Positions 7,140-12,753 of a DNA stretch of 16,444 bases are shown here, piece by piece (position 1 is the stretch's first letter; each line of letters opens with the position of its first letter). The stretch comes from an uncultured Alphaproteobacteria bacterium. GTDB lineage: Bacteria > Pseudomonadota > Alphaproteobacteria > Caulobacterales > Caulobacteraceae. The stretch is from positions 1-16,444 of the forward strand of contig CAIZKE010000257.1 in NCBI GenBank assembly GCA_903933475.1, in the 5' to 3' direction. The notes beneath the pieces were generated by a model that was not told where the DNA came from, ran no database searches, and was given only the letters and a program-made list of their open reading frames with translations. Both the position numbers and the translations under genes were made by a program.

Positions 7140-7568
7140 ATGGGTGCGAAGCTTGGCGGCGGTGGCGGATCTCGCTTCGATCTCGGTCAGAACAGCGAGA
7201 TCAACGTTACGCCCTTCGTCGATGTGATGCTGGTGCTCCTCATCATCTTCATGGTGTCGATCCCTGCCGCCACGGTGTCCATCAAGCTTGACCTGCCGCC
7301 GGCCGTGCCGCCGCCGCCCGGGACCAAGACCGAGGAGCCGACGGTCATCAATATCCAGAACGGCGGAATCTTCATCGGCGAAGCCGCCACGACGGTCGAC
7401 ACCCTTCCGGCGGACCTGGCCCGCAAGCTCAACAAGCCGGACCCGACCCAGGAGCGCGTGTACATCCGCGCCAACCGCGACGTTCGCTACGGCGAATTCA
7501 TGCGGGTGATGAACACCCTGCAGGGCAATGGCTACTTCCAGGTCGCGCTGATCAACGAAGAGCTCTGA
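7140..7568 (+). CDS. exbD: ExbD/TolR-family biopolymer transport protein
   Basis: ExbD, with ExbB, forms the inner-membrane motor that uses the proton gradient to energise TonB-dependent outer membrane uptake. This 142-residue protein has a Gly-rich cytoplasmic N-terminus and the signature INVTPFVDVMLVLLIIFMVS (21-40), whose Asp28 corresponds to the essential membrane Asp of ExbD/TolR. A Pro-rich linker and a periplasmic domain follow. The ATG at 7140 has AAGGA seven bases upstream; a much longer open frame begins at 6585 but runs antisense through the WD40 gene and is not real N-terminus. No exbB, tonB or tolQ is nearby, so it must work with partners encoded elsewhere. A strong terminator follows. 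ExbD is favoured over TolR by the close match of the membrane segment. Confidence 0.9.
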   Translation: MGAKLGGGGGSRFDLGQNSEINVTPFVDVMLVLLIIFMVSIPAATVSIKLDLPPAVPPPPGTKTEEPTVINIQNGGIFIGEAATTVDTLPADLARKLNKPDPTQERVYIRANRDVRYGEFMRVMNTLQGNGYFQVALINEEL

Positions 7569-7574
7569 TCTTTC

Positions 7575-7588
7575 TCCCCAAATGGGGA
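7575..7588 (+). other. Small hairpin between exbD stop and terminator
   Basis: TCCCC (7575-7579) and GGGGA (7584-7588) pair around AAAT, seven bases after the exbD stop. It precedes the main terminator and could help protect the 3' end of the message. Confidence 0.4.
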
Positions 7589-7593
7589 ACAGG

Positions 7594-7628
7594 GGCCCGC
7601 CCGGGAGACTGGGCGGGCCTTTCTGTTT
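7594..7628 (+). terminator. Rho-independent terminator of exbD
   Basis: GGCCCGCCC (7594-7602) pairs exactly with GGGCGGGCC (7611-7619) around an eight-base loop, followed by TTTCTGTTT (7620-7628). This is a classic intrinsic terminator reading rightward. On the opposite strand, downstream of the CobW gene, the hairpin is also present but lacks a T run. Confidence 0.9.
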
Positions 7629-7643
7629 GACGGGTGCTGCGCG

Positions 7644-8684
7644 CTAGGCGGCGCAGGCCTCGAAGCCGGCCTTGAGGGCCTCCGCGTCCAGGTTGCGGCC
7701 GATGAAGACCAGCCTTGACGTCCGGGTCTCATCTTCGCGCCAGGGCCGCTGCAGGTCGCCTTCGAGGATCATGTGGACCGCCTGGAAGACCAGTCTCCGG
7801 TCTTCGCCCGCGACGCTCACAATGCCCTTGGCCCTGAGGATGTCCGGGCCCTGGGCCTGCAGAACATCATTGATCCAGGCGCTCACCCGGGGCCCATTCA
7901 TCGGCCTGTCGAAGATCAGGGAGACGCTGGAGATCCCGGCCTCCGCTGCATGGTCATGGGCATGGCCGTGCTGATGATCGTGCCCGTGATCGTGATCTTC
8001 GCAGCTTTCGTCGTGGACGTGCCCAGGCTCGCCATGGGCGGGGTTCAGAAACTCGGGCTGGAGCTCTGTGATCCGCTCCAGGTCGAACCCGCCGCGTCCG
8101 AGGATCATGTCCAGGGGCACGTTCGAACGCTGGGCGCGGTGGATGGGGGCGAGGGGGTTCAGCCTGCGGATCCGCGCCTCAATGTCCCGCAGCTGGGCCT
8201 CGCTCACCAGGTCGGTCTTGTTCAGGATGATCTGGTCGGCAAAGGCGATCTGTTCGACGGCCTCCCGGGAGTCCCCGAGGCGCAGGGGCAGGTGGAGGGC
8301 ATCGACCACCGTCGTCACGCTGTCCAGTTCGGTACGTGCCCTGACATCGTCGTCGACGAAGAAGGTCTGGGCGACGGGCCCCGGGTCGGCGAGGCCTGTG
8401 GTTTCAATGATGATGGCATCGAAGCCGCCCTTGCGCTTCATGAGGCCGGACAGCACCCGGATGAGGTCGCCGCGCACCGTGCAGCAGACGCATCCGTTGT
8501 TCATCTCGAAGACTTCCTCGTCGGCGCCGACGATGAGGTCGTTGTCGATTCCCACTTCGCCGAACTCGTTGACGATGACCGCATAGCGCCGGCCATGGTC
8601 CTCCGAGAGTATGCGGTTCAGGAGCGTGGTCTTGCCGGCGCCGAGATAGCCGGTGAGGACGGTGACAGGGGTCTTCTGATTCAT
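7644..8684 (-). CDS. CobW/COG0523-family metal-chaperone GTPase with His-rich loop
   Basis: COG0523 proteins are GTPases that deliver metal (zinc, cobalt or others) to client proteins. This 346-residue member has Walker A GYLGAGKTT (12-20), VNEFGEVGID (38-47), the metal-binding CVCC (65-68, the family CxCC), ETTGLADP (94-101) and NKTD (155-158). A linker at 217-245 carries eleven His residues, mostly alternating with Asp or Gly, plus Cys228. A CobW C-terminal domain follows, ending LVFIGRNLDAEALKAGFEAC. The ATG at 8684 has AAAGGA just upstream; an in-frame ATG at 8741 lies in the divergent promoter region and is unlikely. It is not CobW of cobalamin synthesis on this evidence, since no cob genes are nearby. 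The divergent neighbour is a cation efflux gene, so metal homeostasis is likely, but the metal is unknown. Confidence 0.9.
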   Translation of the reverse strand: MNQKTPVTVLTGYLGAGKTTLLNRILSEDHGRRYAVIVNEFGEVGIDNDLIVGADEEVFEMNNGCVCCTVRGDLIRVLSGLMKRKGGFDAIIIETTGLADPGPVAQTFFVDDDVRARTELDSVTTVVDALHLPLRLGDSREAVEQIAFADQIILNKTDLVSEAQLRDIEARIRRLNPLAPIHRAQRSNVPLDMILGRGGFDLERITELQPEFLNPAHGEPGHVHDESCEDHDHGHDHQHGHAHDHAAEAGISSVSLIFDRPMNGPRVSAWINDVLQAQGPDILRAKGIVSVAGEDRRLVFQAVHMILEGDLQRPWREDETRTSRLVFIGRNLDAEALKAGFEACAA

Positions 8685-8754
8685 GGTCCTTTCTCTAATC
8701 CCTCGAGCCGTCCGGGGGAACAGGCCGCGCAACTTGGCCAATCCGCCTAGTTCG

Positions 8755-8769
8755 TGTTACAAAGTTACA
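8755..8769. promoter_or_regulatory. Candidate operator between CobW GTPase and DmeF-like genes
   Basis: In an AT-rich island the sequence TGTTACAAAGTTACA is both an imperfect palindrome (TGTNAC-N3-GTNACA) and a direct repeat of GTTACA with an eight-base period. It resembles alphaproteobacterial Zur boxes (roughly TGTTAT-N3-ATAACA) in the left half more than in the right. It would overlap a weak -10 (TACAAA, 8758-8763) for the rightward gene. The binding protein is unknown. Confidence 0.4.
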
Positions 8770-8802
8770 TATTGGCATCCCGGATGCGGGAACACGCCCT
8801 TC

Positions 8803-9681
8803 TTGCGATCCCTTCAACAGAGCCCCGTCATTCCCAGCCTTCAGACCGACCTCGCGCGAAATGAACGTCGGACCTGGCTGGCGGCCCTGCTTGTCGCCGG
8901 TGCCTCCGGCATCCAGGTGGTGGCGGGCTTCGCTTTTGGATCTGTCGCCCTTATCGCCAACGGGGCGCACTCCGGGGCCCACCTCGCCACCCTCGCCGTC
9001 GCGGGCGGCGCCTACAGGATCGCCCGCTGGAACGCAGACAATCCCCGTCTGGCCCATGGGCCGGGGCGAATCGGGGACCTCGCCGCCTTCGCCAATGCGG
9101 TGCTCCTGGCCCTGGCAGCCTTTGGCCTGGCCGTTGAGAGCCTCGCCCGGCTGGTCCGGCCAGAGCCGACGGCCTATACTGCTGCCCTCTACGCAGCGGC
9201 GGGCGGGCTGGCGCTGAACCTGCTCTGCATGGCCCTGTTGAGGCCGCCTGCCGCCGACCGCAACCCGGACGCGGACTACAATCTCTCGGCCGCGCACCTC
9301 CATGTGTCCGCAGATGCGGCGGTATCCGCCCTGACCCTCGCCGGCCTCGCAGCCGCATGGCGCTTCGGCTGGTCCTGGGTGGATCCCCTGGCGGCCCTCT
9401 GTGGCGCGGCCCTGATCGCCCACTTCGCCACCTCCATCCTGAAGCGCGCCGGCGCGGCCCTGCTGGACATTCGCCAGACCCCGGCTCTGGAGGCCGAGAT
9501 CCTGGGCCGCCTGGAGGCGGCGGGACTCCAGCCTCTCGAGGTCCGGGCCTGGCGCCTGGGACCGGGCCGGAACGCTGTCTCGGTCAAACTCGGGACGCCC
9601 GATCCTGAGGCTTCGGATCAAGTCCGTCGCACCCTGGTTGACCTGCCTGGCGTCAGCCGAATCTCACTCGACCTCTCCTGA
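8803..9681 (+). CDS. DmeF-like cation diffusion facilitator (metal efflux)
   Basis: CDF proteins export divalent metal from the cytosol in exchange for protons, across the inner membrane. The protein has about six membrane segments and then a short cytoplasmic metal-sensing-like domain. The run RNERRTW, then GSVALIANGAHSGAHLATL and IGDLAAFANAVLLAL, match the DmeF branch (cobalt/nickel/iron efflux). The metal ligands appear as His56-x3-His60 in segment 2 and His167-x3-Asp171 (HVSAD) in segment 5. The Asp usually before the first His is Asn53, and the His-rich loop typical of DmeF between segments 4 and 5 is absent. No ATG suits: the ATG at 8683 overlaps the divergent CobW gene and the promoter region, so I use TTG at 8803, giving 292 residues. 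Family assignment is secure; substrate is not. Confidence 0.8.
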   Translation: MRSLQQSPVIPSLQTDLARNERRTWLAALLVAGASGIQVVAGFAFGSVALIANGAHSGAHLATLAVAGGAYRIARWNADNPRLAHGPGRIGDLAAFANAVLLALAAFGLAVESLARLVRPEPTAYTAALYAAAGGLALNLLCMALLRPPAADRNPDADYNLSAAHLHVSADAAVSALTLAGLAAAWRFGWSWVDPLAALCGAALIAHFATSILKRAGAALLDIRQTPALEAEILGRLEAAGLQPLEVRAWRLGPGRNAVSVKLGTPDPEASDQVRRTLVDLPGVSRISLDLS

Positions 9682-9728
9682 CCCCGGGCGGCTTGACGCC
9701 GAGCCCCGGATCAGTCCTCAACCCCCTT

Positions 9729-11087
9729 ATGCCCGTGTCCCGAGCCGCCTTCCCACTCCCCCCGCCGCCACCTGCGCCGGGTCTACTGGTCCGAAGCCTT
9801 GGGGCGTTCTGGGGGATCGCGGATGGCCTGTGGGCGGTGCCCGGTCTCGTCGCCCGGACCCTGGCTGACCTTCCGTCAGCCGCACGCCGCCTTCCGGAGG
9901 CCCTGCTCGATCTTGGGGTCTCTGCCCTCCTGCTTGGCTTCCGCAGGCCCGCCGCCACCCTTTCCCTCATCCTCCTGGTCACGGGAGGACCGATTGCCGC
10001 CGCTGCCGCCGCGCCCCTGTTCCGGGACCTCGAGGGAACGGCCTCCACCGGCCCCAGTCGGGAATCCGTTCCGAAGCCGGCCCCGAACCGCGACCTCGCC
10101 AGGAGACCCGCGCCGCCTGCGCCACCCGAGGTCGTAACCCAACTCGCCGCACTGGATCCTGGCTTTCCCCGGGCCGTGGGGATCGCGGTCATGGACGTCC
10201 AGACCGGCTGGATCGCCTCAGTAGAGGGGGACCGGCCCTTTCCCCAGCAGAGCGTCTCCAAGCTCTGGGTCGCCCTGACCATCATGGATGCGGTGGATGC
10301 CGGCACGCTGTCCCTAGACCAGGCGGTCACCCTGACGGACGCAGACCGCAGCGTCTTCAACCAGCCCGTCACCCACCTGATCGAGAATGGCGTCTACGAG
10401 ACCTCCGTGGGCGATCTAATCCGCCGCGCCCTGGTCCAGTCGGACAATGCGGCCAACGATAAGCTGATGGCCCTCGCTGGGGGTCCCGCTGCAGTGCAGG
10501 CCTTCCTGGCTTCCCGGGGGATGTCCGGCATCCGCCTGGCCGAGGACGAGCGGCGACTCCAGTCCAGGATCGCGGGTCTGGTCTGGAGGCCTGAACTTTC
10601 CACCTACGGCGCCTTTGAGGCCGCCCGCGCGCGATTGGACCCGGAGGCCCGGGCCGCTTCCCTCGCAGCCTATGTCGAGACTCCCTACGACGGCGCCACG
10701 CCGGCTGGCGTGGTGCGGGCCCTGGCTGCGCTCCAGCGGGGCGAACTCCTGTCGGTGCCGTCCACCCGGTTCGTCCTCGACACCCTTGGCCGGACGACCA
10801 CGGGCCCGATGCGGCTCCGCGGCGGCCTGGCGTCGGGCTGGCATGCCGCCCACAAGACGGGAACCGGCCAGGACTTCCGGGGCGAGACCTTTGGGTTGAA
10901 CGATGTAGGCCTGGTGACGGCGCCAGATGGGCGGATCTACGCTGTGGCCGTCTTCGCCCCCCAGGTCCCCAAGGGCTCACCAGACCGCCTTCAGGTCTTC
11001 CAGAAGGTGTCTTCGGCCATCGTCGAGCACTGGCGCGGCGGACAAGCCCCTGCCTTCGACTCCGCCTCCGCCTCAAGGGCTGACTGA
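9729..11087 (+). CDS. Membrane-anchored class A beta-lactamase-like serine hydrolase
   Basis: The C-terminal part has the active-site set of class A beta-lactamases (numbered from the ATG at 9729): SVSK with Ser175 and Lys178, SDN at 238-240, ERRLQ at 274-278 in the place of ExxLN, and KTG at 376-378. Such enzymes cleave beta-lactams; related ones act on cell-wall peptides. Before it lie about 73 residues of Pro-rich and helical sequence with no signal peptide, a membrane segment near 74-96 (AATLSLILLVTGG...), and a Pro-rich linker, so the catalytic domain should be periplasmic and anchored. About 45 extra residues occur between ERRLQ and the TPAGVV block. The total is 452 residues, longer than usual lactamases (about 290). 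A TTG at 9693 would add 12 residues. Resistance versus a cell-wall role cannot be decided here. Confidence 0.8.
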   Translation: MPVSRAAFPLPPPPPAPGLLVRSLGAFWGIADGLWAVPGLVARTLADLPSAARRLPEALLDLGVSALLLGFRRPAATLSLILLVTGGPIAAAAAAPLFRDLEGTASTGPSRESVPKPAPNRDLARRPAPPAPPEVVTQLAALDPGFPRAVGIAVMDVQTGWIASVEGDRPFPQQSVSKLWVALTIMDAVDAGTLSLDQAVTLTDADRSVFNQPVTHLIENGVYETSVGDLIRRALVQSDNAANDKLMALAGGPAAVQAFLASRGMSGIRLAEDERRLQSRIAGLVWRPELSTYGAFEAARARLDPEARAASLAAYVETPYDGATPAGVVRALAALQRGELLSVPSTRFVLDTLGRTTTGPMRLRGGLASGWHAAHKTGTGQDFRGETFGLNDVGLVTAPDGRIYAVAVFAPQVPKGSPDRLQVFQKVSSAIVEHWRGGQAPAFDSASASRAD

Positions 11088-11099
11088 CCGGCCTGCGCG

Positions 11100-11127
11100 T
11101 TGACTCGGCGGAGTGCGTCTGTATAAG
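11100..11127 (+). promoter_or_regulatory. Promoter of rplU-rpmA
   Basis: TTGACT (11100-11105) and TATAAG (11122-11127) are 16 bases apart, the best sigma-70-type promoter in the window. Transcription would begin near 11134, giving a leader of about 62 bases. A strong promoter suits ribosomal protein genes. Confidence 0.75.
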
Positions 11128-11140
11128 AGCGCGCTTCCGT

Positions 11141-11158
11141 CCGCGGGCTTCCCTGCGG
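11141..11158 (+). other. Hairpin in the rplU 5' leader
   Basis: CCGCGGG (11141-11147) can pair with CCTGCGG (11152-11158), with one G-T wobble, around the loop CTTC. It lies in the predicted untranslated leader of rplU and is followed by a T-rich stretch (11164-11183). It could be an autoregulatory or attenuator element. Confidence 0.45.
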
Positions 11159-11195
11159 GCGATTGTTTCATTTCTAATTCTTCGGGACGCCAATT

Positions 11196-11774
11196 ATGTA
11201 CGCGGTGATCAGGACCGGCGGCAAACAGTACCGGGTCGAACCCGGTGATGTGCTGGTGGTCGAAAAGCTGGGTGGCGAGCCCGGGGCCGATGTGGCCTTC
11301 TCGGACGTCCTCATGCTTGGCGACGGCACGACCGTCACCATCGGCGCGCCGGTGGTCGAGGGCGCTGCGGTCAATGCGACCCTGATCGAGACCCGCAAGG
11401 GTGAGAAGGTCCGGATCTTCAAGAAGACCCGCCGCAAAGGTTATCGCCGGACCCGCGGCCATCGCCAGCCCGAGACGGTCCTGCGCGTGACGTCCATCAC
11501 GGGCGCCGGCCAGACCACGGCCTGGGACGGCGTGGTTGACCTGACCCCCAAGGCCCTGCTGGACGCCAAGGCCCGCAACCTGAAGGGCGTTGTCGCCTTG
11601 CTGGAAGCTGCGGCTCCCGCCGCCGCCCCTGCGGAGGCTCCGGTGAAGGCCAAGGCTCCGGCCAAGGCTAAGGCCGCCCCGGTGGAGGCCGCGGAAGCGG
11701 CACCTGCGGAGAAGCCCGCCGCCAAGAAGGCCGCGCCCAAGAAGGCCGCTGCCAAGAAGACCGACGCCGAATAA
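11196..11774 (+). CDS. rplU: 50S ribosomal protein L21 with Ala/Lys-rich C-terminal extension
   Basis: L21 binds 23S rRNA in the large subunit. The N-terminal 100 or so residues are the complete L21 domain: MYAVIRTGGKQYRVEPGD, VVEGAAVNATLIE and the RNA-binding block KVRIFKKTRRKGYRRTRGHR. A second segment (DLTPKALLDAKARNLKGVV) and a low-complexity tail of Ala, Lys, Pro and Glu extend it to 192 residues. Tails of this kind are common in alphaproteobacterial L21 and are probably disordered. The ATG at 11196 has only a weak Shine-Dalgarno (GGGA), which fits possible translational control. rpmA follows after 30 bases, and a hairpin wraps the stop codon. Confidence 0.97.
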   Translation: MYAVIRTGGKQYRVEPGDVLVVEKLGGEPGADVAFSDVLMLGDGTTVTIGAPVVEGAAVNATLIETRKGEKVRIFKKTRRKGYRRTRGHRQPETVLRVTSITGAGQTTAWDGVVDLTPKALLDAKARNLKGVVALLEAAAPAAAPAEAPVKAKAPAKAKAAPVEAAEAAPAEKPAAKKAAPKKAAAKKTDAE

Positions 11775-11781
11775 GCGTCGG
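11761..11781 (+). other. Hairpin enclosing the rplU stop codon
   Basis: CCGACGC (11761-11767) and GCGTCGG (11775-11781) are perfectly complementary and the loop CGAATAA contains the TAA stop. There is no T run, so it is not a terminator. It ends 24 bases before the rpmA ATG and could affect coupling or message processing between the two genes. Confidence 0.5.
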
Positions 11782-11804
11782 AACCCAAGTTTCAGGAGGC
11801 CCCC

Positions 11805-12065
11805 ATGGCTCACAAAAAATCTGGCGGTTCCTCGCGCAACGGGCGCGACTCGGCGGGCCGGCGCCTCGGCGTGAAGAAGTTCGGTGGTGAAGCGGTCCTG
11901 GCCGGCAACATCATCATCCGCCAGCGGGGCACCAAGTTCTACCCGGGCAATAATGTCGGCATGGGCAAGGACCACACCCTCTTCGCGACCGCCCATGGCG
12001 CCGTGAAGTTCGTCACCAAGCGTGACGACCGCACCTACGTCTGCGTGGAAAACGCAGTCGGCTGA
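11805..12065 (+). CDS. rpmA: 50S ribosomal protein L27
   Basis: L27 lies near the peptidyl transferase centre, its N-terminus reaching the P-site tRNA. The 86-residue protein is full length and typical: MAHKKSGGSSRNGRDSAGRR, then the GGNIIIRQRGT-like block (AGNIIIRQRGTKFYPG) and GMGKDHTLFA. It begins directly at the mature-type AHKK sequence, without the cleaved N-terminal extension seen in Firmicutes. A strong Shine-Dalgarno (AGGAGG) lies six to seven bases before the ATG. It is cotranscribed with rplU, and a strong terminator follows. Confidence 0.98.
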   Translation: MAHKKSGGSSRNGRDSAGRRLGVKKFGGEAVLAGNIIIRQRGTKFYPGNNVGMGKDHTLFATAHGAVKFVTKRDDRTYVCVENAVG

Positions 12066-12066
12066 C

Positions 12067-12101
12067 GCGGACCTTCCCACGGTCCGCCTGCCTGGCGGAC
12101 C
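12067..12101 (+). other. Two mutually exclusive hairpins downstream of rpmA
   Basis: The segment GGTCCGCC (12081-12088) can pair either with GCGGACC upstream (12067-12073, seven pairs, seven-base loop) or with GGCGGACC downstream (12094-12101, eight pairs, five-base loop). It begins just after the rpmA stop and ends 17 bases before the terminator stem. Its role is unknown. Confidence 0.5.
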
Positions 12102-12118
12102 GGAGCCCTTCCCGAAGC

Positions 12119-12150
12119 GGGGAGCCCGGACGCCGGGCTCCCCGTTTTCG
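12119..12150 (+). terminator. Rho-independent terminator of rplU-rpmA
   Basis: GGGGAGCCCGG (12119-12129) pairs perfectly with CCGGGCTCCCC (12133-12143) around ACG, giving an 11-base stem followed by GTTTTCG. It should end most rplU-rpmA transcripts 39 bases before the GNAT gene. Confidence 0.92.
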
Positions 12151-12173
12151 TATCAGGCCCCCGGCAGAGGGGC

Positions 12174-12186
12174 CGGGAGGTTCCCG
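12174..12186 (+). promoter_or_regulatory. Shine-Dalgarno of the GNAT gene within a small hairpin
   Basis: The ribosome site GGGAGG (12175-12180) lies eight bases before the ATG at 12189. CGGGA (12174-12178) and TCCCG (12182-12186) can pair around it, which would partly hide the site. The stem is only five pairs, so any effect is uncertain. Confidence 0.4.
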
Positions 12187-12188
12187 AA

Positions 12189-12722
12189 ATGCGCCCCGTC
12201 CAGTTCGACCCTGTCCTCGAGACATCCCGCCTGCGCCTGCGCGCGCCCCGCCGCTCGGATGCCGCGCGGATCGCCGCCCTGTGCGCTGACTTCGAGGTGG
12301 CCCGCACGACCGCCCGGCTTCCGCACCCCTACGCCCTGGAGGACGCCGAGGCCTTCCTGGCCTCTGGCGACGGTCTCGACCCCGCCCGAGAGGCGAGGTT
12401 CGTGCTGGATCACCCCGCCGAGGGCCTCGTCGGCATGCTGTCCTTCTTCGGCGAGTCCGCCCCCGGGACCGAGATCGGCTACTGGCTGGGTCGTCCCTAT
12501 TGGGGTGCCGGGCTGATGACCGAGGCCGTGAAGGCGGCCCTGGCCTGGGCCGCCCGGGACTGGGGCCGCGCCTACGTCCGCGCCTGGCGGCTGGACGAGA
12601 ATCCGGCCTCGGACGCGGTCCTGGTCAAGGCGGGCTTCCTTTACACCGGCGAACGTCGCCAGACCCTCGTGACCTCCCGCGGTGAGGCCCTGCCTTCCCG
12701 TGGGATGATCTGGCTGGCCTGA
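12189..12722 (+). CDS. GNAT-family N-acetyltransferase (RimJ/RimL type)
   Basis: GNAT enzymes transfer acetyl groups from acetyl-CoA to amines; the RimJ/RimL branch often acetylates protein N-termini, including ribosomal proteins, but also small molecules. The 177-residue protein has the typical start LETSRLRLRAPRRSDAARIA, the acetyl-CoA-binding region IGYWLGRPYWGAGLMTEAVK (about 97-116), and the DENPASDAVLVKAGFLYTG end motif. It lies between rpmA and obgE, after a terminator and with a fair Shine-Dalgarno, so it needs its own promoter or readthrough; none is obvious. obgE begins 31 bases after its stop. The ribosomal neighbourhood makes a ribosome-linked target attractive, but that is inference, and the substrate is unknown. 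Confidence 0.88.
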   Translation: MRPVQFDPVLETSRLRLRAPRRSDAARIAALCADFEVARTTARLPHPYALEDAEAFLASGDGLDPAREARFVLDHPAEGLVGMLSFFGESAPGTEIGYWLGRPYWGAGLMTEAVKAALAWAARDWGRAYVRAWRLDENPASDAVLVKAGFLYTGERRQTLVTSRGEALPSRGMIWLA

Positions 12723-12753
12723 TTTTGCCGGCGGGACATGCTAGGGCGATGCC

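Noticed and set aside
8678..8682. GATTC (CcrM-type GANTC methylation site) at the CobW start codon
   Set aside because: GANTC sites occur elsewhere in the window, also within genes, so a single site gives no evidence of cell-cycle control.
8683..8802. N-terminal extension of the DmeF-like protein from the ATG at 8683
   Set aside because: It would overlap the CobW start, pass through the AT-rich operator-like region, and add 40 residues without homology; the TTG at 8803 fits better, though it is not proven.
9693..9698. TTGACG as a -35 box for the serine hydrolase gene
   Set aside because: The hexamer matches, but no -10 follows before the ATG at 9729, and it is only 30 bases upstream, leaving no room for a normal leader.
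11073..12080. Leftward open frame of 335 codons opposite rplU and rpmA
   Set aside because: Its Gly/Leu repeats are the reverse reading of the Ala/Lys tail of L21, not a real repeat protein.
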